A DNA stretch of 64,000 bases from Tubiluchus corallicola (Eukaryota; Priapulida; Priapulimorpha; Priapulimorphida; Tubiluchidae), in assembly GCA_030141605.1 (NCBI GenBank), contig JAQGDQ010000011.1:186001-250000 (forward strand), in the 5' to 3' direction. Both the position numbers and the translations under genes were made by a program. Positions 45,950-56,575 of the stretch are shown piece by piece. Position 1 is the stretch's first letter. Every line of letters starts with the position of its first letter. The notes under the pieces were generated by a model that saw nothing but the letters and a program-made list of their open reading frames with translations, searched no databases and had not been told where the DNA came from.

Positions 45950-48900
45950 GTACAAGCTTTTTCTTTCCTTAAAAAAATATGTTCTCACTTTCTGGTCATG
46001 GTGAAGTCAAGCAAACTTTTTTTGGCTTCGTGAAGTACAAGTCCAGTTTAAGAAAAAACAGTTTATCTGCACAAAAGTTAATTGACATTCTGTAGTCATT
46101 ACGATATGGTTCCTGACCATTTTGAAAGATAATTTTGGTCTGGCTTAGTACATTAGTTCATTGACTACCTGGTGGAAATTGTATCATTGTGTGTATTTCA
46201 TAAAAACACAAAACCCATTAGTACTGATTTTGTTACTGATACTGGTACTGATAAATGTTTCTGTAACATAACGCTGCACCTTTTTTGTTTTTTTAAACAG
46301 GCACTGCAATTGTGACTGACCATCATGCAGCCATGTGGACGGATGGACGATATCATCTACAGGCTAGTTTACAAATGGACTCTAACTGGACGCTGATGAA
46401 AGATGGTGAGTGAACAGTGTGAGTGAATAATGGTAAGTGATCGTGAGTTCTTTTTCGACTGACATGTTAAATATATGAGCCGGACTTTCTACCTTTCTGT
46501 AGTATAAGGTTGCCTATCAAATGTTATCAGCAGGTGCATGTTTACACTGTGAAAATGTAAACAGGTGTGCGACTATTTTCAGTTCAAAGTTCTTGTCTGT
46601 TGAGTGGCATAGTTTCTGCACGAAAGTGTGACATTAAGCGCTGGGTTTTAGCTGCCTTTTATTCGCTTATTGCTGCAAGGTTTAAAGCTTGTTCTTAGAT
46701 TGTCGGTAAATTCAAGAAATGTGCTTAGTGCACATATTACTTTAGTTTACACCTATACACTCATATATCCCGGTTTGCTGGACAAAAGCGGGGAAACGTC
46801 GGTCCAAATTTTGTCTGTATTTACTGGTACAAAGCTAATACAGTAGGCGCCATATATTAGACTCACGGTAATGCAGAATCAATCACCTGATTGTCTCAAA
46901 AACGTCTAGTACGGGCCGCTTCTATACGAAAGTATGTAAAAACTGTCAAATAACTCTGCATACTTGATTCTATATTTTTATATATAGAGATGTACAGGTA
47001 GCTACACTGATGTAATGATGTAAACGAAGTAACCGCCTGCCAACTAGCAGTCTGCTTGCGAAACAACGGACTGTGTCCATAGTATGCAGGACTTCTTAGC
47101 GGTCTAGATTTTGTTTGATTCTTCTGATATCTGTAAAAGCAAAGTTGGGCAACCGAGATATGAATGTACATGTTTATACACTTTATACTGCAAGTTATGG
47201 TCTAGCGCTCAAGTGCACAGTATTTCCTGATTATAGCAGTACCAAAACTTTGCTCATTGCCTAAGATAGGCTGAGGAATATATTAGTCTGTAGTCGTAAT
47301 CAATAAGATATAAACTTTCACAATGTGGACGACATGGTTATCATTAAACCCAGGGTCAGATTATGACCTTTTGGGGTCCCTATGCTAATTAAATTGTAGG
47401 GCGTTCTCAGATGGAGCTACCCTCTAACTCGCCTGCACCTGTCTTGAATATTTTTACTCCTGATTTATTTTAGGGACATTTACATAGCTTAAAGTAAACT
47501 TATTGCAAGTTGTTTAAATAAATATTCTTTGAGAAGTACTACTATTTTATTATTAATTACAGACCAAATTAGCACATATTGTAAACCAAATCCATACAAC
47601 TATGGTGAAAAAACGGATTTTTTACCAAATGTTACCAAAGCTTGGAGGCCCCCAAGCTTAAGGGGCCCTAGACTGTAGCATATAGCCTACAGGATAATCC
47701 GGCCCTGATTAAACCAGAAATTTCTTTGACAGTAAATGAAAGATGCACTTTGGTTTTAGCTTTTAATTTGATTTGTGTTTCTTTTTTCAGGTTTGCCTGG
47801 AACGCCCACACAGGCCGAGTGGCTTACGAAGACGTTGCCAGAAGGTTCGAAAGTCGGGGTCGATCCATTCCTCATGTCTGTTGGTGAGTTATAAGCTTTT
47901 TATGGGTACATTTGTTGAAAGTGTGCTTGCAGCTAGATCTCGATGCATCGTGATATCTTTTATTACGATATAGATATTGCCAAAGTGCATAATTTGAGTC
48001 GCATAATATTTAGCAAAGTAGCACACACTTGATCGTATGCTGATAAAAATGATGTGAAGTAATTCAAGCTGCAGCTGTAGAGTGTATTATAAATAGCTTT
48101 CATTCAGGGCAGTGAGCAGTAGTTGACTTGACACTGGCACTGCTAGCCACCAAAGCTGTGGAAAATGCAATGTGTTTAATCTGTAGTAGGCTAATTACGT
48201 CGTTTATGTATAAATTTGTCAATGGCAAAGGTGAACCAGAAAATGCACAAACAACTTTTAAACCTAAAGTATTGATGTGTTTTGCTTTTCTGGTTGCTTA
48301 TGATGCAAGCAATAGCCTACACATAAGCAAGTAATAATTAAAAATCAAACAGTTTGTCGAGTTATTTTAGCATTTAGCCCAATCTTAAAACTGTTGATTG
48401 ACAAAATGTTTAGCATTTATTTTGAACGGCTTCGTCTAGCTTTTTTATAAAACCTGCAAACAATAAATCAGTTGTATTTTGATTCGTATCATTACAACCC
48501 TATTTGCAGTACGTAATTTTATACCGCAAATCCATAGAGTGTGCAAAACGCATTGTGCTCATTTTCCTCTGGTTTTTGCCTTTTCTGTATTTATACTGTT
48601 GCTTTTTGACCTGGTTAGTAAATGATGACCATGTGAAACAGTTACACACATTCAAACACAGCTGTCTTTTAGTTCGCTCTCCTAATTATTGTTAATTAGG
48701 CAAATTCCCATCCCACCATAAACAAATCAACATTTCTACTGGTGTCTAAGGCGTCTGCTGTGTAAGCAGGTCGCTGGTTCAATTTCCAATTACATTCCAA
48801 CTTTTTCATGTTTCCTGTCTTTCAAGTGTGTATCAAAATTTAATCAATTGTGGATTTGTAACATGACTAATAAGCACCTTGATATTAAGATTATAATAAT

Positions 48901-51900
48901 TAATTTCCATTAACATAATCAAGTCCAATATTCCAACTTCAATGTATGGAACTATATAGCACTATTCACTTTTAACTCTTTTTTGTTGAGAAACCTGGAA
49001 ACCATTGGAAGAGCAACTGCAGAACTGTGGTCAAAAGCTGGTGGCCGTAAATCAGAATTTATTAGATATGATCTGGGATAATCGTCCGGCCAGAACGTGC
49101 CATCCTGTAATCGTCCAGCCTGTTAAATATGCAGGTTTGTATCTGTGAATTTACACATGTTAAGTTTGGTCATCTTTTGCAGACAGACAGGCATAAAAAG
49201 TAACATTTACATGATACATATTTGATACGTTTTCTAAAGGCTTGGAATGTGGTTTTAACTCGATTTTGTTTGATGGCTTAACTTGTGCTTGTCTATGTAG
49301 AGCTCCATTCATACTGTTCGTATCTTACCTTCATTTAAAGTTTAAATAAAATGAGTTTGTTTAAATACAAAATGTCTTATAAGTCACTATACACTACATT
49401 TTCTGTATCTTTTTAACAATCAAAGCAAAATGTTTGAAAATTGGTAATAATGAACTTTGGATAACCATTTTAGTCAAGAATCTGAATTCTGAAAGGAACT
49501 ACTGCACTAGTAGGTTTTGCTGTTTTCGCTACCTCCTTCAGGCACCTAAGGGAAAAGACAAGTCACACAGGATGTTATGTTTATTTTATTGATATAATTT
49601 AAATTTAGAAAAATGTACAAAGAAATTTGCAAAGAACTGCCTATAAAGCATACATTGCAATATATTATCTTTGAATAGAAATTTTCAGGCGTGATGGTAG
49701 CTGCCATCACTTGAAAATCATGATGGGAGCTGGGAGACTTCATGGCTTTCTGTAAGCGTATTGTGGCTTTCCGTAAGCGTGCACTGCTTAAGCTGATTGA
49801 AACTTCTGCAGCTTTAATATTGTTCACGCAAATTAGCTATCTAATTTTTTTATAAAAACTTGTGATACTTTTGATAAAGATTGACAGTGTGCTACTTTTC
49901 TTCACTCGAAGAATGACGCCATTTGAAGGAAGAATGGGCATTGAAAATGGGAGCGCCCAAACATGAAATGATCGTGACTTTAAAGTGATTTTACTAGTTA
50001 CGTGAGATGCCTATTGCAGTTTTATTACTAAATCCTTCTAACATTTTTTGCGAACATTGAAATAAGCATAACCTCCTAGAAGGCTTGGCTTTTCTTTAAA
50101 GAGTGCCAAAACCAATCCAAATTGCAAGTCAGGCATCTTGCATTGAGAAAGTCTCTCACAGCATATGAGCGGTGAGCACGGCAGCATCTTGTCGAAAAGC
50201 TACATTGTTAATAGTGACGTAATAATGTAGTCGATATGGTTGTTTGAATTTCCTCTGAACTTCAGTTAGTAATTGAAGAACCTCATGCCAGGCTGATTTT
50301 GCACCTCATTTCTAACATTACAGTTGTTGTCATAGCAATGGGGGTCCAGTCAAACAATAAATAAAAAGAATGGTCAAAGGCTCCATTTGATTCTTGTAAG
50401 AACTTGCTGAGATTGGAGAAAATTTTTAAAAAGAAAATTTGAAATCAAAGTGCATAGTGTCTTTTGAAACATGCTATATAGTTCAAAAAGATTGTTTTTA
50501 CATGTGGATAAGCAAATACAGTGCAATACAGTCAGTGGCATACCTGGGGTATGGCAGATATGGCAGGTGCCCTGTACGCCACTCAGCAGTTTCTGAAAAT
50601 CTTTGAAATTCAATGTTCTTATTAAAAAGTATTATATCTTTATATTAGGCATTTTTAAGAAGATCATGAAACGTTTTTTTCCATTTGTTAAAGTCTTTTG
50701 AATTTCATTCTATATCCTACTACAATACTCTCTATGCATATTTGAAGAAAATAAATAAAAATAAAAAAAGATTAGTCTCAGATGTATGGACAGGGGCACA
50801 ATTTTAGTGCTTTCCATAGGTGCCGTTTTCCCTAGATACTATTTCCCTAGTTTCCCCTGAATACAGTGTAATCTTATTATTTACTTTATTAAAACCTTAT
50901 TAAATAAGTATTGTCAACACTTGAAGATATTTTAACATTTTCAGGAAAATCTTGGCAAGATAAAATTCACAGTGTCAGAGCAAAAATGGAGGAAAAGGAA
51001 GCAGCACTCCTTGTTCTAACTGCCCTTGACGAAATCGCTTGTAAGGCAAATTATTGATTTTATGCAAAGTAACTCATTTTCAGTGGTTTGATATTGTATA
51101 AAGATTTCAAACTGTTGCTTTCGAAATTCTTTACTGCATTTTTAACAATTCTTTAAAACGATTGTTTTCAACTGGTTTTGTGCAGGCACTCCTCTGCATT
51201 TTGAATGAAGTGACTTTTATTTAAAGCTTTAAAATATAAAATACTAAAAACATGTCAAAATTTCGACTACAGGACCTAGCAGTCATCTTCAATGTGGTAG
51301 AGTATAGAAACAGCAACCAGTTTTATACTGAAAGTCTACAGTACATGAAAATGACCAATTATGTAATCACATAGAAGCCAAAGGTGTAGTAAAACAGACC
51401 TGTAGAGAACGAAATATGAGAAATATTTGACATGTTTTTAGTATTTTATATCAAAGTTCTTAATAAAACTTGTTTCTTTCAATGATGATTGTTTTCAGCT
51501 GTCTAAAAAAATTTTTTCTTGTAGGGTTATTTAACTTAAGAGGCTCTGACATAGACTGCAATCCTGTGTTCTTTGCTTATGCCATGATAGGAAAGGACAA
51601 AATAGGGTACTGTACATATGCTTATTGCCTTTTCACAGCTCCAGCAATTGATGATGATCATGAAAAGGTCAAAGGTTAAGTGTACTAGACAACACATTTG
51701 TGTACACTTGACAACACCTCGCAGTCTAAGCTGTTGTAATAATAACAGTTTTAACAGCTCTGACATAGTAATTGTAATACAGCCATACCTCCGTTTTCGA
51801 ACGTACAAAAAATCGTTTTTTTTGTACGAGGGTACAAAGGGCAATTCGAGCTGAAATTCTGTTATGCTTTTCTTATCAGTTATATCATATCTACTGTTTA

Positions 51901-54900
51901 GATAAACATTTTTACATTATCTTATTTCATTTTAGTAATACTTTACAGTTCAGTTGGTGCTTGAGAATGGATTATTTGCTTTTACATTGTTTCTTATGGG
52001 AATGAATGATTCGGTACTTAACCAAATCGGTTTTCAAACACTTTTTAGGAACAAATTATGGCGGAAAACAGAGGTATGACTGTAGTAACAATTTTAACAG
52101 CTAGCTAGAACCTTACCTAGTTCATTTTTCTTGTTCCTAAGCACGATCCTGCTAGTAAATCATTCTGCACGCATACTATGCATAATTAAATAAAGTCTGC
52201 ATAAAACAACTGATGTTACTGAACTGATGCAGCAGACGACTGCTTTACAGACACGTCACGTGACGGTGTAGTTAAGATGTGTTGCTGTGGTACACTTAAC
52301 CTTTGACCTACAGCAAATGCGCATGCACACAACGAAACTGCGAAAACGCTTATTTTTGCTAAAATTAGAAAAATCCATTGTTTTTGTGCAGTGGAAACTT
52401 TCTTTCATTGGCAGATTTAACTTGCATTTTTTCCATTATAGAAGCCATCACGGAGGTTATTATGTGAGGCTTGAACAGGAGTAATAGGTTTTGTTGAATC
52501 TAGCCTAGTTAATAGGCTTTTTAACTAACCATTTAACCGTTATTAATTGCGGTTGGTTAACCATTCGAGATGACGTCGTACATATAAGAAAATATCGAAT
52601 ACACGTGACTAGCACGAGTAAGCGGTGTGGTTCAAATCTAGCATTCGCCAGCAAGAATGTTCAACATGGCGGCATCCTCCTAACATACGCGAGTGAAAAA
52701 CTTTTGCAATTTACCATTTAGATGCTTCTTGGGCAACTAGATTATTTGAAACAATGTTGTAAATTATATAATTTTATGTAAGCGGGCTTGCTAACTGCGT
52801 ACACCAACTCAGAAAAGATACAAGGTTTCGTTAATACGGATACATAGAAAACTTGGCTAAGTAATGGTTAAACGGTTAGCTGATATACCAGTTAGCGGTC
52901 GGTTAAACAGTTAAACGGTTAACCATCTCAGCCCTAGAACTTAGGGGATCGATGTTTGTGATATGTTTTCATTATCAGAGCCACTCCGAGAGTTGGAGCG
53001 TAAAGTAATAGTCTACACATAGTTTACGGCTCTGAGGAATGCTTAATGTTTTTTAAGTTAGATACCAATATGTGGTCGTTTATCAAAGAGCTTATTTTAT
53101 AAGTTCATTTCTGACAGTTCAATAAACAGCAGAGAGTTTCTAGAATGTGCACTTAAGGAACTAATTCTGCTCTGTTAAACAAAATGTTTTTAAATCCATG
53201 CCGAAATTATAAAATATTTTTGTTGCATTTCAGTTTGTACATCGATAGTAGCAAACTGGATGATGAAGCCATGTCACATCTGACGTCTGATGAACATATG
53301 AAGGTGGTTATTCATCCGTACAGCATGAAAGTCTGTAATGATATTAGCAAGTTGGTGCCTCACTTACAAGGCAAAGTGTGGATAGCAGATCAGAGTAGTC
53401 AGGGCTTAGCCCAACTTGTGCCAAATGTAAGATTTTCGTGTCTTGTATCACTTCTAATAATTCACGTTTGTTCTTTTTTTATGATTTCGCTTCCAAATTT
53501 ATCTGTTTTATTTGGACAACAGCAGTGGCGGCTCGTGTATAGGCACTGTGGAACTGCAGCACCCCCTGTTTTCACTTGATATTATTGCTAATATTCAATA
53601 TAATGAGTCCTTTTCTCTTTAATTTTTTCTTTATATTTGTACATTATGTAATCATTAAGCTTAATGTCAGTAGCCATCCCCATTTCATGAAAAAATTACA
53701 AAAATCCTTTTGTATTCACAGTTCCAGAACGCAGTGTTTGGTTGTTGTGTGCATGGTGGCCATGCGCACATGTTTGAGATAAGACGGTGCAGTCTAGGTA
53801 GAGAGCACTGTTACTGATGCAGTGTCGATTAAGGAGAAAATTATTAATCTTTTCACGCAAAGTAAGACAAGAAGAAAGGATTTTGTTTTTAAATGAATGG
53901 GTCAATTTAAACTTACGTGAGTTAGATTAATTTAACTTGAACTGTAATAATAGGTAACAGTTTACTTGCAGCTCTGATGTTGCTTAACTTTCACATCTGA
54001 GAACGTGTCATTACTCTGAGCTTCTTGTTTACAAACTGATCATTTTTCTGGTGACTGTTTCAGACTCGTCGTGTTTCGGCACCTACTCCAATAGCTTTGC
54101 TAAAAGCCATAAAGAACCAGACTGAGATTGAAGGGATTAGAAACTGTCACGTATGTATTGCTTTAGAAAATTATTTTTGTTTTATCTGTCTGTCAACCTG
54201 TCTGCTTTTTTATTGTTCATATTCTTTTCACTCTTCTATAACTGAGATCATTTCACTGGTATAACTCTATGTTTAAAATGAAAACCTCTTTGTAGAAAAT
54301 GATTGTTGCTTGTTGAATAGAAAGGTCGACACCTCGATGCATGTTCATTTTCAAAGAAAATAATGAGATATAGTAAGAAAAGTGGGTCTAGAAAGAAAAA
54401 TAGTTTTTCTTGTTCTTACATTTCAACACCGTTGGTGACATAGATGCTGTTATCACAGCTCCGTGGTTTGGAACTTTAGAATGTAATCTATAAACTCTGG
54501 TGACATTAAAATATAATAGAATACACCATAGCCAGTGATTAGCAATGCAATGAAAGTAAAGATTATAACATAATTAGAAACTGATAGTGAAACTAACTAG
54601 GATTCTAATCTCTAGGAGAGAATTTTACTGCTAGTCTCATTACAATATTGACGTCAAACAATGAATTGTTTGTACATTTTTTCCAGATTTTTTTAATCAA
54701 ATTTTGAAACAAATTGTCTTACCTTAACAGGATAATTTGTTAAAAGCACTCACGTTTTCGTTTTCCAAGAACCATGCATATTTCAGATTAGATATAATGT
54801 GGCGATTTATTGTATTTTGTAAAGCACTGATTGGGTTATTAAATAATCAAGTTTAACGAGCTGTTGCTATTTTATGGTATTTTTCACAAACTTACTTAAT

Positions 54901-56153
54901 TTGTAAGGTAGGGAACCTGGGGTTTTAAGGAAATTAGAATTTCAAGAAACATTCCTGGTTTTAAGAAATACTAACCCCCTGACATTTTATTATAGATAAG
55001 GGATGCTTTAGCGCTCTGTCAACTGTTTGCCTGGTTAGAAAAAGAGGTGCCCAAAGGTGCTTTGACGGAAATAAAAGTGGCGGATAAAGCAGAGGAGCTG
55101 AGGAGGTACCTTTTTTAATTCTTTGTAGAGCATTGTAATCCTGATTGTTTTTAAACTAAATTCATATTTAAAAAATTTCAAATTGACATTGGTTTTCTCA
55201 TTTGGGGTTGTGCTAGGCTGGTTTTTTACATTTTAAAGTCAGTTAGAAGCAAGCAGGGTCCATGTTATCAAGCAGTACTCATTCATTAGTCAAGACATAA
55301 TTACTGTCATCATACGAGCCGGCTGCATTTGAACATTTTTTATGTGTTATGTGTTTTTTATATGTTCATGTCTATCTTACTGTTAAAAATGTTAAGTAAG
55401 TCTAGCAGCACATGTCAATTATTTATAATTTTAATATCAAGATTATCATTAATGATGAAACAAACCCACAATTTATTAAATTTTGATATCAAACTCAAAA
55501 GACGGAAAAATGTAAAAGGACGGAATGCAGTCCGGATTTGAACCAGGGATCTGGCTTACAAGGCCAATGCCATGACTAATAGGTCACCGGTGTTTTCCCG
55601 GTGATTCTGGCACTCCGAAGTTCACATCCCTTATAGTATTTGTAATGTTAGATCGCTCAATTTAGAGTTATTCTGGTTGAGTAGGTCATTTTCATTTTAG
55701 TTGATTTGAGCCTGAACTGTCTTTGCATTGGTAATTTCCAAGGGATGAACTTTGGACTGCTATGATAACCGAGAAACAGGATGGCCTAGTGGTTATGGCA
55801 TCAGCTTTGTAACCTGAAGGTCCCTGGCTCAAATACAAGCCGTGGTCTGTCTTTTCACATTTTCTGTCTTTGGTCTTTAGAGCTTGGAATCAAAATTTAC
55901 GTAATTGTGGGTTTGTACCACTGTTAGCAGCACATCTATTTATTTCTGTTCGATAATATCCCATGCCTTTTATAGTAAACTGAAACAATTTTTGTCTTTT
56001 CAGAAAAGAAGACCTCTTTATGGGTTTGAGTTTTCCAACAATTTCCAGTTCAGGTCCAAATGGTGCAATCATCCATTACCAGCCCAGCAAGGAAACGGAT
56101 AGGAGTGTCACTATGGAGGAGTTGTACCTGATTGACTCAGGTGCTCAGTACAG
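45763..56153 (+). CDS. XPNPEP1: Xaa-Pro aminopeptidase 1, copy B, first ten coding exons
   Basis: This is the canonical cytosolic aminopeptidase P1. Ten exons join in frame: 45763-45949, 46301-46405, 47791-47883, 48991-49134, 50945-51040, 51525-51606, 53234-53426, 54064-54150, 54996-55105 and 56004-56153. They give 415 residues reading very close to human XPNPEP1 ([66 protein letters not shown]). They stop just after the first metal-ligand Asp in LIDSGAQY. The remaining catalytic exons, about 200 residues with four metal ligands, were not found between 56154 and 64000. The gene either runs beyond the window through an intron of at least 7.8 kb containing antisense receptor genes, or it is truncated. 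Introns hold a hAT, a MITE with a nested element, and SINEs. Confidence 0.92.
46301..46405 (+). CDS. XPNPEP-B exon 2
   Basis: It reads [20 protein letters not shown], then [10 protein letters not shown]. Phase 1 at both ends; donor gtgagt. Confidence 0.92.
47351..47707. mobile_element. Non-autonomous hAT element with perfect 8-bp TSD
   Basis: This 357-bp element starts CAGGGTCAGATTAT and ends in a sequence whose reverse is CAGGGCCGGATTAT. Identical 8-mers ATTAAACC flank it at 47343-47350 and 47708-47715. No ORF. It lies in XPNPEP-B intron 2, about 85 bp before the exon at 47791. Its ends are like those of the element at 41591. Confidence 0.92.
47791..47883 (+). CDS. XPNPEP-B exon 3
   Basis: It reads [20 protein letters not shown], then [10 protein letters not shown]. 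Phase 1 at both ends. Confidence 0.9.
48739..48866 (+). mobile_element. tRNA-derived SINE, copy 1
   Basis: A tRNA-like head (GGTGTCTAAGGCG, an anticodon-arm-like CTGC-TGTGTAA-GCAG, then GGTTCAATTTCC as the B box) is followed by a body ending in ATCAAAATTTAAT and AATTGTGGATTTGTAAC. The same tail words occur at 55455 and 55780. It lies in XPNPEP-B intron 3. The tRNA fold is broken, so it is not a working tRNA. Confidence 0.72.
48991..49134 (+). CDS. XPNPEP-B exon 4
   Basis: It reads [20 protein letters not shown], then [16 protein letters not shown]. Its acceptor ttttgttgag is slightly unusual in its final GAG. Phase 1 at both ends. Confidence 0.88.
50531..50583. repeat. 53-bp foldback with CAGTGGC ends
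   Basis: CAGTGGCATACCTGG at the left is answered by the inverse GTACGCCACT at the right within 53 bp. It may be a hAT remnant reduced to its two ends. It lies in XPNPEP-B intron 4. Confidence 0.5.
50945..51040 (+). CDS. XPNPEP-B exon 5
   Basis: It reads [20 protein letters not shown], then [11 protein letters not shown]. It ends one base into the Trp codon of the conserved [13 protein letters not shown]. Confidence 0.92.
51525..51606 (+). CDS. XPNPEP-B exon 6
   Basis: It reads [20 protein letters not shown], then IGKDKIG. It ends in phase 2. The donor gtactg is followed after 13 bp by TIR element M1 copy 4. Confidence 0.9.
51622..52354 (-). mobile_element. TIR element family M1, copy 4, interrupted by a nested element
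   Basis: The left end TTATTGCCTTTTCACAG and the inverted right end CTGCGAAAACGCTTATT belong to family M1. Internal words GTGTACTAGACAACAC, AACCTTACCTAGTTCATTT and GTTGCTGTGGTACACTTAAC match copy 2. A 307-bp foreign element at 51778-52084 splits it. Without the insert it would be about 425 bp, like copies 2 and 3. It begins about 15 bp after the donor of XPNPEP-B exon 6. Confidence 0.82.
51778..52084. mobile_element. Tigger/pogo-like non-autonomous element nested in M1 copy 4
   Basis: The left end TACAGCCATACCTCCGTTTT mirrors the right end, which reads TACAGTCATACCTCTGTTTT on the opposite strand. Terminal TA plus CAG.CATACCTC is the pattern of Tigger/pogo elements of the Tc1/mariner superfamily, which duplicate TA. 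It is 307 bp long with no transposase. Confidence 0.82.
52500..52935. mobile_element. GGTTAA-rich inverted-repeat element, hAT-like candidate
   Basis: The left side has AACCATTTAACCGTTATT and GGTTGGTTAACC. The right side has the inverted counterparts GGTTAAACAGTTAAACGG and ends ACCATCTCAGCCCTAG, which is a hAT-type end in reverse. The left terminus and target duplication are unclear. It lies in XPNPEP-B intron 6. Confidence 0.5.
53234..53426 (+). CDS. XPNPEP-B exon 7
   Basis: It reads [20 protein letters not shown], then VVIHPYS and [10 protein letters not shown]. It matches the first exon of copy A in the window, with both ending in phase 0. Confidence 0.9.
54064..54150 (+). CDS. XPNPEP-B exon 8
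   Basis: It reads [20 protein letters not shown], then EIEGIRNCH. 87 bp, the same as copy A 1169-1255. Confidence 0.92.
54996..55105 (+). CDS. XPNPEP-B exon 9
   Basis: It reads [20 protein letters not shown], then ADKAEELR. 110 bp ending in phase 2, the same as copy A 1930-2039. Confidence 0.92.
55455..55595 (-). mobile_element. tRNA-Thr-derived SINE, copy 2
   Basis: The minus strand shows GACCTATTAGTCATGGC, an anticodon arm TTGGC-CTTGTAA-GCCAG with TGT at the anticodon position (Thr-like), and GGTTCAAATCC as the B box. The body ends with ATCAAAATTTAATAAATTG. It lies in XPNPEP-B intron 9, opposite in orientation to copy 3. Confidence 0.75.
55780..55922 (+). mobile_element. tRNA-Thr-derived SINE, copy 3
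   Basis: The head GGATGGCCTAGTGGTTATGG, an arm TCAGC-TTTGTAA-CCTGA with TGT at the anticodon, and a B-box-like GGCTCAAATAC are followed by the shared body (TTTTCACATTTTCTGTCTTT, then TCAAAATTTACG and AATTGTGGGTTTGT). It lies about 80 bp before XPNPEP-B exon 10. Confidence 0.75.
56004..56153 (+). CDS. XPNPEP-B exon 10 (last found)
   Basis: It reads [20 protein letters not shown], then METLYL-like [10 protein letters not shown] with the first metal-ligand Asp. It ends in phase 2 before gtagtg. The expected next residues, DGTTDVTRT, were not found downstream in the window. Confidence 0.9.
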
Positions 56154-56489
56154 GTAGTGCTAGTAAAATTATGACTCCATGATGTTGTTTTAACTTTCTA
56201 CTGTTTTTTCTCACTTTAGTTTCAGCTTTGTTGCTACAAAACTTCATAAAAAACGTACATTTCATGCTGGTTTTGTGAATTGAAAACCTACTTGCTTTAA
56301 AAAGTTTTGCATGCTTCTCAAGTCCTCATAGATACTTTTAGACTCATTATGCAAGTTTATTTTAAGCTGTATTGAAAACTAACTGGTTCAAAGGTTTTAT
56401 TTTCAGGAATTAAATTAGTTAGATCAACTTTGTAAGTTTTATAATTTTATGTAAATTTATCATCTTAGCCTGTAAATTTAAATTGTAAT

Positions 56490-56575
56490 TATTGTGAAGC
56501 GTTCTAGGGCATGCAAGTGGATAGTACTGCGCTATAGCAATGTAAATAAACTTAGTTAAACTTGAACAAAACATA
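56490..56575 (+). mobile_element. Possible LINE/SINE 3' end
   Basis: GTGAAGCGTTCTAGGGCATG followed by GCGCTATAGCAATGTAAATAAA resembles the 3' end of non-LTR elements in many animals. No coding part is attached. Confidence 0.4.

Noticed and set aside
48739-48790. A functional tRNA gene
   Set aside because: The acceptor and D arms do not pair and the sequence continues as a repeated SINE body.
53526-53830. hAT element beginning CAGTGGCGGCTCGTG
   Set aside because: The left end looks right, but I found no matching right end or target duplication.
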